The notes beneath the pieces are model-generated. The model searched no databases and was not told where the DNA came from. It saw nothing but the letters and a program-made list of their open reading frames with translations. The translations under genes and the position numbers were made by a program. Positions 6,646-12,635 of a DNA stretch of 12,635 nt are shown here, piece by piece; within the stretch, counting starts at the first letter, position 1, and the number at the start of each line of letters is the position of its first letter. The stretch lies in contig JANYDP010000385.1 in NCBI GenBank assembly GCA_025363535.1, positions 1 to 12,635 of the forward strand, written 5' to 3'. The DNA comes from Verrucomicrobiota bacterium. GTDB taxonomy: Bacteria > Verrucomicrobiota > Verrucomicrobiia > Limisphaerales > CAIQOK01.

Positions 6646-8043
6646 ATGCTTCGTCGAGATCGTCTAGTCCAGATGCAAATCCATCAGATGATGGATGCGG
6701 GCATCTTTGCCGTCAGCTTCTGGCTCGCGTATCAATTGCGTTCCAGCGCCTTCATCCTGGAGCTGTTCGATCTGCATGAAGTCAGCCCGTTCTCGCAGTT
6801 TGCCTGGCTGCTGCTGCTGGTGATTCCAACCGCGCCGTTCGTGCTGGAGTCCCAGGGGTTTTATCAGCGCTCCCTTTTTTGTCCGCGCCGCACCACGCTT
6901 TGGCAGTTGCTCAAAGCCTGCTCGCTGATGGCCCTTGGGCTGGTGGTCGCGATGTTTCTGCTGCGCACGGAAAACCCCATCGCGCGCGGGGCGATCGTCT
7001 GGTTTGCCGCCGTCAGCCTCGCGCTGATGTTTCTTAAGGAGGAACTGTTCCGCAACCTGTTCCTGCGGCAGCTTTCGCGGGCGCAGAACAAACGGCGCTA
7101 TCTGCTCGTGGGCACGGCGGATGAAATCGAACGGATGCGGCGCGAGTTGAAATCGCGCCATGTGGAGGGCCTTGAAATTCCCGGCGAACTGAACCTGAGC
7201 GAAATCTCCGTGGACTATCTGGTCGAACTGCTCCACGAACATTCCGTCAACGGCGTGATCGTCAGCGCCAAGCACGCCTACTTCGAGCATGTCGAGGCCG
7301 CCATCCGCGCCTGCGAACTGGAGGGCGTGGAGGTCTGGCTGGTAGCCGATTTTTTCAGCACCCAGATTTCCCGCATGACCTTCGATGAGTTTCTGGGCCG
7401 GCCCGTGATGGTGTTCCGCACCGCGCCCGAGGCGTCCTGGCAAAGCGTGGCGAAGTCGGGGCTGGATTTTTTTGGCTCGTTGTTTCTCCTGATTGCGTCC
7501 TCGCCGCTTTTCCTCATCATCCCGCCGCTCATCAAGCTGACCTCCCGGGGGCCGGTGTTTTTCCGGCAGCAACGCTCCGGGCTGAACGGCCGGCCATTCA
7601 CCATGTTCAAGTTCCGCACGATGGTCACCGACGCCGAGCAGTTGAAACACGAACTGGACGCCCTGAATGAAATGAGCGGCCCCGTGTTCAAGATCGCCAA
7701 GGACCCGCGCATCACGCCCATCGGCCGCTTCCTCCGCAAGTTCAGCCTGGATGAATTCCCCCAGCTCTACAACGTGTTGCGCGGCGACATGAGCCTCGTC
7801 GGGCCGCGGCCGTTGCCTGAATACGAAGTGAAACGCTTCGACGATCTGGCCCACCGCCGCCGCCTCAGTGTGAAGCCCGGCCTGACTTGTCTCTGGCAGG
7901 TCAGCGGTCGCAACGAGGTCAAATCTTTCGAGGACTGGGTGCGGCTGGACTTGAAATACATAGACACCTGGTCGTTCTGGCTCGACATCAAAATCCTGCT
8001 GCGCACCGTCCCCGTCGTGCTGCTGGGAACGGGAGCGAAGTGA
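6646..8043 (+). CDS. Polyprenyl-phosphate sugar-1-phosphate transferase (WbaP-like)
   Basis: A 465-residue protein that transfers a hexose-1-phosphate from its UDP-sugar to undecaprenyl phosphate, the first step in building exopolysaccharide repeat units at the inner membrane. The N-terminal half has four hydrophobic segments (about 17-33, 52-68, 90-106, 113-131), then a Rossmann-like CoA-binding-type domain starting at RRYLLVGTADE (150-160). The C-terminal catalytic domain starts with the helix at 275-297, followed by FFRQQRSGLNGRPF (305-318), KFRTM (322-326), DPRITPIGRFLRK (353-365), the Asp-Glu dyad in SLDEFPQLYN (367-376), GDMSLVGPRP (380-389), KPGLTCLWQVSGRN (410-423) and LDLKYID (434-440). 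All hallmark motifs are intact. The ATG at 6646 lacks a Shine-Dalgarno site; the ATG at 6673 is an alternative. The sugar specificity cannot be read from the sequence. Confidence 0.95.
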   Translation: MLRRDRLVQMQIHQMMDAGIFAVSFWLAYQLRSSAFILELFDLHEVSPFSQFAWLLLLVIPTAPFVLESQGFYQRSLFCPRRTTLWQLLKACSLMALGLVVAMFLLRTENPIARGAIVWFAAVSLALMFLKEELFRNLFLRQLSRAQNKRRYLLVGTADEIERMRRELKSRHVEGLEIPGELNLSEISVDYLVELLHEHSVNGVIVSAKHAYFEHVEAAIRACELEGVEVWLVADFFSTQISRMTFDEFLGRPVMVFRTAPEASWQSVAKSGLDFFGSLFLLIASSPLFLIIPPLIKLTSRGPVFFRQQRSGLNGRPFTMFKFRTMVTDAEQLKHELDALNEMSGPVFKIAKDPRITPIGRFLRKFSLDEFPQLYNVLRGDMSLVGPRPLPEYEVKRFDDLAHRRRLSVKPGLTCLWQVSGRNEVKSFEDWVRLDLKYIDTWSFWLDIKILLRTVPVVLLGTGAK

Positions 8044-8047
8044 GAAA

Positions 8048-8136
8048 AAACGCTGAAATACTGAAAACTGAAATGTTGAAATTGGTTTCCTCCTTTGCGC
8101 TTTTCAGTATTTCAGGTTTTCGGTATTTCAGCGTTT
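8048..8136. repeat. Long imperfect inverted repeat before the UDP-glucuronate decarboxylase gene
   Basis: The left arm (8048-8074) and right arm (8109-8136) are reverse complements across about 27 positions, broken only by one T/G pair (8062 with 8122) and one single-base bulge. With mismatches the arms extend inward to about 8082 and 8101. Each arm consists of four copies of a TGAAA (TTTCA on the right) unit spaced 7-8 bases. The stem begins 4 bases after the sugar transferase stop and ends 13 bases before the next ATG, with an ATTTTTT run (8141-8147) following the right arm. It could act as a terminator or attenuator between the two genes, as an mRNA processing or stability hairpin, or be an intergenic palindromic repeat of the genome. 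Confidence 0.75.
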
Positions 8137-8149
8137 GATTATTTTTTGC

Positions 8150-9094
8150 ATGAAGAAAAAACAACCCTCCTCCGTCGTCACCGGGGCCGCCGGCTTTCTC
8201 GGCTCGCACCTCACCGACCTGCTGCTCGCGCGCGGACACAAGGTCATCGGCATTGATAACTTCGTCACTGGCAGCGTGGACAACATCGCGCATCTCGGCG
8301 GCAACAAAAATTTCAAGTTCATCGAGCAGGACGTCACGGAATTTCTTTTCCTCGAAGGCCCGGTGAATTACGTCTGGCACTTTGCCTCGCCGGCCAGCCC
8401 GATTGATTACCTCCAGATTCCGATTCAAACGCTAAAGGTCAGCTCGCTCGGCACGCACAAGGCGCTCGGGCTTGCGAAGAACAAGGGCGCGCGTTTCTTC
8501 ATCGCCTCGACTTCCGAAGTGTACGGCGATCCGCTCGTGCATCCGCAGCCGGAGGAATACTGGGGCAACGTCAACACCATCGGCCCGCGTGGTTGCTACG
8601 ACGAGGCCAAACGCTTCGCCGAGGCGCTCACGATGGCGTATCATCGCGAACACAAGGTCGAGACGCGCATTGTGCGCATCTTCAACACTTACGGCCCGCG
8701 CATGAGAATCAACGATGGCCGTGTCGTCCCGGCGTTCATCAGCCAGGCGTTGAGGAACAAACCCATCACCGTCTTTGGCAAGGGCACGCAGACGCGCAGC
8801 TTTTGTTACTACGCGGATTTGATCGAAGGCATTTATCGCCTGATGATGAGTGATTACGATTTGCCGATGAACATTGGCAATCCGACTGAACTGACAATGC
8901 TGCAATTCGCGGACGAAATCATTCGCGCGACCGGATCAAAAAGCAAAATCGTTCACAAGCCGTTGCCGCAGGACGATCCGAAACAACGCAAGCCGGACAT
9001 CACGAAGGCGAAGACGATTTTGAAATGGGAACCGAAGGTGAAACTTACGGAAGGATTGACGAAGACGATTGAGTATTTTCGAACGAAGGTGTGA
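8150..9094 (+). CDS. UDP-glucuronate decarboxylase (UDP-xylose synthase, SDR family)
   Basis: A 314-residue extended short-chain dehydrogenase that oxidises and decarboxylates UDP-glucuronate to UDP-xylose with bound NAD, in the cytosol. Visible elements: the NAD-binding GAAGFLGSH (12-20), IDNF (35-38), the active-site strand ASTSEVYGDP (119-128) with E123, EEYWGNVNTIGPR (135-147), the catalytic pair Y150-x3-K154 in CYDEAKR, and RIFNTYGPRM (176-185). DDPKQRKPDI (275-284) holds the conserved Arg of UDP-xylose synthases. The combination of HPQ-EEYWGNVN and the Arg distinguishes it from UDP-glucose 4-epimerase and dTDP-glucose dehydratase. The ATG at 8150 gives the normal start; a TTG five codons earlier lies within the end of the inverted repeat and is less likely. 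No Shine-Dalgarno site is seen. It presumably supplies sugar to the polymer started by the upstream transferase. Confidence 0.93.
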   Translation: MKKKQPSSVVTGAAGFLGSHLTDLLLARGHKVIGIDNFVTGSVDNIAHLGGNKNFKFIEQDVTEFLFLEGPVNYVWHFASPASPIDYLQIPIQTLKVSSLGTHKALGLAKNKGARFFIASTSEVYGDPLVHPQPEEYWGNVNTIGPRGCYDEAKRFAEALTMAYHREHKVETRIVRIFNTYGPRMRINDGRVVPAFISQALRNKPITVFGKGTQTRSFCYYADLIEGIYRLMMSDYDLPMNIGNPTELTMLQFADEIIRATGSKSKIVHKPLPQDDPKQRKPDITKAKTILKWEPKVKLTEGLTKTIEYFRTKV

Positions 9095-9153
9095 AGGGTG
9101 CCAACTCAATTCACGAGTGAAAGGTTTGTGTTCCAAATTTGTTCCATGAACAA

Positions 9154-9600
9154 CTAGTATTGGTTCGACGCGATTACATCGCCTTTTTGCAGATCGAGTA
9201 AAAAATCTACCTTTCCGATACGAACTACTAATCCACCAGTGACAAACTTCAGGTTTACGACGCGCATCTCACCAAGAAAAATCGCACTGCTCGAATTAAC
9301 TACGTCTACGATATTTTTAGACCATGCTGTTTTGCCCAGACTGTCCTTTAACAAAACAGCCGCGTTTTTTGTATCAACAACAGCATATTGCTCCGATTCC
9401 TGGTTAGTAACGAACTTAGAAGATTCGGTATGTTCCGCCCTCCCAGAAGAACCGTAATCTTCACCACCCAGATTGTTCGGTTTGCTTGCACTCGCTCGGA
9501 TGTGTTTGGACGAATTATCTGGCGCTTTGCAGCCGACTAGGAAGACAGCAACAGTTAAAACAAGCCCGGTGATCAATGGTGTAATGGTGTCCTTTTTCAT
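9154..9600 (-). CDS. Small lipoprotein of unknown function
   Basis: A 148-residue protein starting MKKDT, with a hydrophobic stretch (about 9-22) and a lipobox L21-V-G-C24, so the mature form should begin at a lipid-modified Cys24 and sit in the periplasmic face of a membrane. A Ser/Asn/Lys-rich low-complexity linker (about 25-65) follows, then a C-terminal part (about 70-148) predicted to be beta-rich, ending in VDFLLDLQKGDVIASNQY. I do not recognise the family. Base composition is more AT-rich than in the neighbouring envelope genes. It converges on the UDP-glucuronate decarboxylase gene with 59 bases between, and lies 21 bases downstream of the DUF1801-like gene, so it is probably co-transcribed with it. 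Confidence 0.75.
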   Translation of the reverse strand: MKKDTITPLITGLVLTVAVFLVGCKAPDNSSKHIRASASKPNNLGGEDYGSSGRAEHTESSKFVTNQESEQYAVVDTKNAAVLLKDSLGKTAWSKNIVDVVNSSSAIFLGEMRVVNLKFVTGGLVVRIGKVDFLLDLQKGDVIASNQY

Positions 9601-9621
9601 ATTTCGACTTTGCTCCGCCCA

Positions 9622-10119
9622 CTACTTCTTATCAAGTTTGTTTTCCTTTCCAGCACGACGTCGCGGGCGTTGCTTTGCGGAAATGGATTTGATGATGGTT
9701 TTGCCGTGACCGGTTTTGGGCAGCGGAGTTTTTGCTTTTGCCGCAGCGGTGCGAATCAACCTCAACACATCTGGAGAGTTCAAGATCGCCGCCGTCGGCA
9801 TACGAATGAAACGATTTTTTCTTCCGTCGCCGAGCAAAAGCTTCGCCGGATCGGGCAGCGCCGCGCCGTTGTAAAAAGAAAGGATGACTCCGTTCGCCGC
9901 CGCCGCGAGCGAGACGATGCAATCTGACGCGCGCTCGGTGGTCGCGTAGCCGATGACGAAGAAGTTGTAGTTGTCATAGACGAGTTCGTTCGCAGGCGGC
10001 AGGAGCTTGCGCATTTGTGTGCGGCATTCGCGCATCACCTTGGCAACCTTGGGATCGAACTTCGCGAGAAAGACGGCGATTTGTTTGGCAGGCGTGGTGG
10101 GCAATTTTTCCGCTTTCAT
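9622..10119 (-). CDS. DUF1801 (YdhG-like) domain protein
   Basis: A 165-residue soluble protein. The pattern FLAKFDPKVAKVMRECRTQMRKLLP (17-41), an aromatic-rich strand DNYNFFVIGYA (49-59), then ILSFYNGAALPDPAKLL (79-95) and a KNRFIRM strand (101-107) before a final helix fits the DUF1801/YdhG fold. The family includes frataxin-like iron chaperones (B. subtilis YdhG/Fra), but most members are uncharacterised. The C-terminus has a basic tail (about 146-165, many Lys/Arg) beyond the usual domain, which could contact nucleic acid or simply be disordered. The ATG at 10117-10119 lacks a ribosome-binding site. It lies 21 bases upstream of the lipoprotein gene. The family assignment is by pattern only, and I would not infer a substrate. 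Confidence 0.65.
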   Translation of the reverse strand: MKAEKLPTTPAKQIAVFLAKFDPKVAKVMRECRTQMRKLLPPANELVYDNYNFFVIGYATTERASDCIVSLAAAANGVILSFYNGAALPDPAKLLLGDGRKNRFIRMPTAAILNSPDVLRLIRTAAAKAKTPLPKTGHGKTIIKSISAKQRPRRRAGKENKLDKK

Positions 10120-10205
10120 GTTTTTGTCTTTGGGCCGGGCAAGGTGTTTAGTCCACGGAATGTTCGCCGCCCTTTTCTGGCCGCACCGCCGGAAGCGGCT
10201 GGGTG

Positions 10206-10991
10206 CTAATACCAGAAAGCGGCCCGGCCATCCGGGGTTTTATACATCAGCTTCATGTCCTTGAATCTTTTCCAGGAAACGTGGCCGTCCAGGTAAAGCA
10301 GATTGCCCCCGGCGGGTTCTTTTTTGTTCATGTGCGCCGGCCGGTGAAAGCCCAGGGTCAGATTGGCGGTGGGGATGCCGTTGACAAAATCATACGGCGC
10401 GGTGGGATTGGAGGGCGTGGCATCCACGATGAGCGGCTGCTCGGAAATGTTGTTGGTCTGGTTCATTTTCTCCAGCAGCCAGCCGTTGTTGCCGGCAGCA
10501 ACCATTCCGGGCGGCATGCTGGTGTCCTGCCCGCCGTTGCCGTCCAGCCGGCGGATCAAAAAACCGTAACCCGACACCCGCCGCGTGGCGGTGAAGTTCC
10601 AGAAGCCGCCACCCAGGATGGCGCTTTGAAAAATCTCATTCTCGCTGATGCCGGCGGTGAGGCCCGGACAATAGAACACCGGCGGCCGCGCGCCGCTGGC
10701 GACGATCCCATCCGCCATCGGCATCGGCAGATCCCACAGCCACGCACCGTCCACCTTGTACTGCGGCAGCCGCTCGCGGTTGTCGTCCGTGTAGATGCGC
10801 ACGGCGATGCCCAGTTGTCGCAGGTTGTTCAGACATTTGATCCGGCGGCTGCGTTCCTTGGCGGTGGCCAGGGCCGGCAACAGCAGCGCGGCCAGAATCG
10901 CGATGATGGCAATGACCACCAGCAGTTCAATCAGGGTGAAGGCGCGGGCCGATTTGGGCGCAGACGGAATAATTCGTTTCTTCTCGTGCAT
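10206..10991 (-). CDS. Type II secretion pseudopilin-like protein (H-X9-DG group)
   Basis: A 261-residue protein with a prepilin N-terminus: basic leader (1-17), predicted cleavage after Ala17 (Ala in place of the more usual Gly), then F18-T-L-I-E22 and a hydrophobic helix to about 44. E22 is the conserved fifth residue of the mature pilin. RIKCLNNLRQLG (50-61) is the typical continuation in the large planctomycete/verrucomicrobial families. The C-terminus has GGNLLYLDGHVSW (228-240), corresponding to the family's G-x-N-x-L-x-x-D-G-H-V element. Here 14 residues separate H220 from D235, whereas the family name gives nine. Such proteins occur in tens to hundreds of copies per genome; their individual functions are mostly unknown. 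It is divergent from the cysteine desulfurase gene. Confidence 0.9.
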   Translation of the reverse strand: MHEKKRIIPSAPKSARAFTLIELLVVIAIIAILAALLLPALATAKERSRRIKCLNNLRQLGIAVRIYTDDNRERLPQYKVDGAWLWDLPMPMADGIVASGARPPVFYCPGLTAGISENEIFQSAILGGGFWNFTATRRVSGYGFLIRRLDGNGGQDTSMPPGMVAAGNNGWLLEKMNQTNNISEQPLIVDATPSNPTAPYDFVNGIPTANLTLGFHRPAHMNKKEPAGGNLLYLDGHVSWKRFKDMKLMYKTPDGRAAFWY

Positions 10992-11142
10992 CGTGTGGGT
11001 TGGAGCCTATCTCAATCCGTGAGCCGTCGCCGCCCCTTTTTGCGCAATTCAGTTGTTTTTTTGGGCACCTGTTTTTTTGTCTCGCGTCTCGTTTTCGTTG
11101 CCGCATCCTGCTGCGCGTTCGGGGATTTTCTCCGCGCCGCCG
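10992..11142. other. Divergent intergenic region between pseudopilin and cysteine desulfurase genes
   Basis: This 151-base space must hold the promoters of both divergent genes. It contains two T7 tracts (about 11054-11060 and 11072-11078), each preceded by TTG or CTG and followed by G. I see no convincing -35/-10 pair, operator or hairpin in it. Confidence 0.4.
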
Positions 11143-12309
11143 ATGAACACGATTTACTTCGATTACAACGCCACCACGCCGCTGGATCCGCAGGTGCGGG
11201 CGGCGATGCTGCCGTTTCTCGACGCCGTCTGGGGCAATCCTTCGTCGGTGCATCATGTCGGCCGGCGGGCGCGGGCGCGGCTGGATGATCTGCGCGACCG
11301 CGCGGCGACGGTGCTGGGGGCCAAACCCAGCGAGGTCATTTTCACCAGCGGTGGCACGGAAAGCGTCAACCTCGCCATCTTCGGAACGGCGCGCCTGCTC
11401 AAGCCGAAAGGCCGCCACCTCATCACGTCCGCCGTCGAACATCACGCCGTCCTGCACGCCTGCGAATACCTGGCGAAGCAGGAGAACTTTGAAGTGACGG
11501 TTCTGCCGGTGGACGCGACGGGACGCATCGCCGTGGAAACTTTGGCCAAGGCCCTTCGTCCCGACACAATTTTGGTTTCGCTGCAAGCCGCCAACAATGA
11601 GATTGGAACTTTGCAGCCGGTCGCGGAACTGGGCGCGTTGTGCCGGAGTCGCGGCGTTCTGTTTCACACGGACGCCGTCCAGTGGTTTGGCAAGGAACCG
11701 TTCGCCAACATCCACCAGTTCAACGCCGATCTGGTTTCCATCTGCGCGCACAAATTCCACGGACCGAAAGGCGCGGGCGCTTTATTCATCCGCTCCCCGT
11801 TGCAACCCCATCCCCTCCTGATCGGCGGTGCCCACGAGCACGAGCGCCGCGCGGGCACGGAAAATCTCCCCGCCATCGCCGGGTTGGTTGAAGCCCTCGA
11901 ACGATTTGTCCGCCAGCCCGTGTTTGATCCACAGTTGCTTTCGCCGCTGACGACACAGTTGATCAAACTGGTGGATTCCCTGCCGGGCGTTCAATTCGTC
12001 GGCGCGCGGGCGCAGCGGCTGGCCAACACGGTTTCGTTTCTCGTCGAAGGCGCGGACAGCATCACACTGCTCGCCGGTTTGGATCTGGAAGGCATCTGTG
12101 CGTCGAGCGGCTCGGCGTGCTCGGCGGGATCACTGGAACCGTCGCACGTTATCTCTGCGTTGGGCGTGGAGGCGCGGCGGGCGAATTCGCTCGTGCGTTT
12201 TTCTTTGGGGCGCGATTCCAAAACGGAAGAAGTGGCGTTCGTCGAAAACGTCCTTCCAGAGATCGCCCGCCGTGGGCAACTGGCCCAACAACCCCGGCAT
12301 TCTCTGTGA
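11143..12309 (+). CDS. nifS: Cysteine desulfurase, NifS/IscS family
   Basis: A 388-residue cytosolic PLP enzyme that takes sulfur from cysteine, leaving alanine, and passes it as a persulfide to Fe-S cluster or thio-cofactor synthesis. Visible signature: IYFDYNATTPLDP (4-16), FTSGGTESVNLAI (67-79), EHHAVL with His100/His101 stacking on PLP, NNEIGTLQP (151-159), HTDAVQ with Asp177, the Schiff-base Lys204 in CAHKFHGPKG (201-210), RAGTEN (236-241) and the catalytic Cys326 in SSGSACSAGS (321-330). The short loop around the Cys fits the NifS/IscS type rather than SufS. An in-frame extension upstream to 11053 lacks similarity, so the ATG at 11143 is preferred. No scaffold, regulator or other Isc/Suf gene is adjacent, so it may serve general or tRNA-thiolation needs (inference). 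Confidence 0.95.
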   Translation: MNTIYFDYNATTPLDPQVRAAMLPFLDAVWGNPSSVHHVGRRARARLDDLRDRAATVLGAKPSEVIFTSGGTESVNLAIFGTARLLKPKGRHLITSAVEHHAVLHACEYLAKQENFEVTVLPVDATGRIAVETLAKALRPDTILVSLQAANNEIGTLQPVAELGALCRSRGVLFHTDAVQWFGKEPFANIHQFNADLVSICAHKFHGPKGAGALFIRSPLQPHPLLIGGAHEHERRAGTENLPAIAGLVEALERFVRQPVFDPQLLSPLTTQLIKLVDSLPGVQFVGARAQRLANTVSFLVEGADSITLLAGLDLEGICASSGSACSAGSLEPSHVISALGVEARRANSLVRFSLGRDSKTEEVAFVENVLPEIARRGQLAQQPRHSL

Positions 12310-12361
12310 ATGACTTGTGAGCAATGCGAACAACTGTATGCTTTGTCCTGTGTTGAAACAT

Positions 12362-12391
12362 TGCTGGCACTTTATTGGACAGCGTTTTTTT
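12362..12391 (+). terminator. Weak candidate terminator after the cysteine desulfurase gene
   Basis: TGCTG (12362-12366) can pair with CAGCG (12380-12384; one T/G pair) around a 13-base loop, followed at once by seven T (12385-12391). The stem is short, so this is only a possibility. An alternative 5-bp stem GGACA/TGTCC (12377-12381 and 12391-12395) uses the T-run as its loop. Confidence 0.25.
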
Positions 12392-12413
12392 GTCCTAAGT
12401 AGTTGCCGTGACC

Positions 12414-12442
12414 TTGACACTGATTTCTATTTGGCATATTCA
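12414..12442 (+). promoter_or_regulatory. Possible dnaN promoter
   Basis: A perfect TTGACA (12414-12419), then a 17-base spacer, then TATTCA (12437-12442), which matches only the first three bases of TATAAT. The -35 element is strong and the -10 poor. It lies about 55 bases before the dnaN ATG in an AT-rich stretch, and the -10 overlaps a DnaA-box-like site. Confidence 0.4.
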
Positions 12443-12444
12443 CA
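12436..12444 (+). promoter_or_regulatory. DnaA-box-like site 1
   Basis: ATATTCACA matches the TTATNCACA consensus in all but the first base. It overlaps the candidate -10 element of dnaN. Confidence 0.35.
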
Positions 12445-12464
12445 ACACATAATAATAAGAGATT

Positions 12465-12473
12465 TTATACAAA
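12465..12473 (+). promoter_or_regulatory. DnaA-box-like site 2
   Basis: TTATACAAA matches TTATNCACA except for the eighth base. It has the same orientation as site 1, 20 bases further, with the AT-rich AATAATAA tract (12451-12458) between them. Confidence 0.3.
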
Positions 12474-12495
12474 AGAATTCATCTATTAAGCATCC

Positions 12496-12635
12496 ATGAA
12501 ACTGACCATCACGAAAGACCAGCTCATCAGCGGCCTGCAAGCGGTTCAAAACGTTGTCAGCTCCCGGACCACGCTGCCCATTCTCTCCAACGTCCTCCTG
12601 CGCGCGGAAGGGGAGCGCCTGGAGTTCACCGCCAC
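12496..12635 (+). CDS. dnaN: DNA polymerase III beta subunit (sliding clamp), N-terminal part
   Basis: The first 46 codons are visible; the gene runs off the window. The N-terminus MKLTITKDQLISGLQAVQNV and, at residues 22-35, the highly conserved SSRTTLPILSNVLL are diagnostic for the bacterial beta clamp, the ring that tethers replicative polymerase to DNA. The start ATG at 12496 follows a 186-base AT-rich leader without a Shine-Dalgarno site. In many bacteria dnaN lies beside dnaA and near the replication origin; dnaA is not upstream here, where the neighbour is a cysteine desulfurase gene. Confidence 0.95.
   Translation, partial: MKLTITKDQLISGLQAVQNVVSSRTTLPILSNVLLRAEGERLEFTA

Noticed and set aside
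6664..7854. 396-codon minus-strand open frame opposite the sugar transferase
   Set aside because: The plus strand encodes every catalytic motif of the transferase; the antisense product is rich in His, Gln and Arg, as expected of a shadow frame.
9139..9153. TTGTTC-CAT-GAACAA hairpin between the convergent UDP-glucuronate decarboxylase and lipoprotein genes
   Set aside because: The stem is AT-rich and six pairs long with no T-run after it on either strand; not enough to call a terminator.
11053..11142. 30-residue N-terminal extension of the cysteine desulfurase
   Set aside because: The family begins at the IYFDYNATTP segment, and the extension is built from promoter-region T-runs.
10203..11288. 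361-codon plus-strand open frame opposite the pseudopilin gene and crossing into the cysteine desulfurase gene
   Set aside because: It is antisense to a protein with a full prepilin signature and its translation is low-complexity without recognisable domains; a shadow of high-GC coding sequence.
10927..11760. 277-codon minus-strand open frame opposite the cysteine desulfurase
   Set aside because: It is antisense to an intact desulfurase and has no family features.
1..12635. CRISPR arrays, tRNA or rRNA genes, transposases or attachment sites
   Set aside because: I saw no regularly spaced repeats, no cloverleaf-like stretch and no transposase or integrase motifs.

Overview
The window looks like a chromosomal segment of a moderately GC-rich Gram-negative environmental bacterium. 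A member of the Verrucomicrobiota (Limisphaerales/Pedosphaerales-like) is my best guess. The reasons are an exosortase/EpsI pair, a type II pseudopilin-like protein of the H-X9-DG style, an exported DA1/LIM-like peptidase, and few clear Shine-Dalgarno sites. This placement is inferred from gene content; no rRNA is present to confirm it.

Layout. (1) 1-501 is the C-terminal end of a YyaL/DUF255 thioredoxin-domain protein. It converges on a low-GC minus-strand orphan (541-1194) with faint uracil-DNA-glycosylase-like motifs. (2) A minus-strand pair follows: a YqgE/AlgH protein (1316-1876) and, upstream of it, an exported protein with a LIM-like zinc cluster and an HEYTH peptidase core resembling plant DA1 (1947-3098). 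(3) Divergent from these is a long plus-strand run: phosphatidylserine decarboxylase (psd), phosphatidylserine synthase (pssA), exosortase, EpsI, a WbaP-type polyprenyl-phosphate sugar transferase, and a UDP-glucuronate decarboxylase (UDP-xylose synthase). A long imperfect inverted repeat sits just before the last gene. (4) Three minus-strand genes follow: a small lipoprotein, a DUF1801-like protein and a pseudopilin-like H-X9-DG protein. (5) The plus strand ends with a NifS/IscS-type cysteine desulfurase and the first 46 codons of dnaN. The AT-rich dnaN leader carries DnaA-box-like sites.

How the genes fit together. psd and pssA together make phosphatidylethanolamine from CDP-diacylglycerol and serine. 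The exosortase and EpsI form a membrane transpeptidase module that processes C-terminally tagged surface proteins. The sugar transferase starts exopolysaccharide repeat units on the lipid carrier, and the decarboxylase supplies UDP-xylose. The run therefore reads as a cell-envelope locus. The most interesting feature is the direct adjacency of PE synthesis genes to the exosortase, which parallels the PssA/PssD requirement of archaeosortase A in haloarchaea. No protein with a recognisable sorting tag is encoded in the window.
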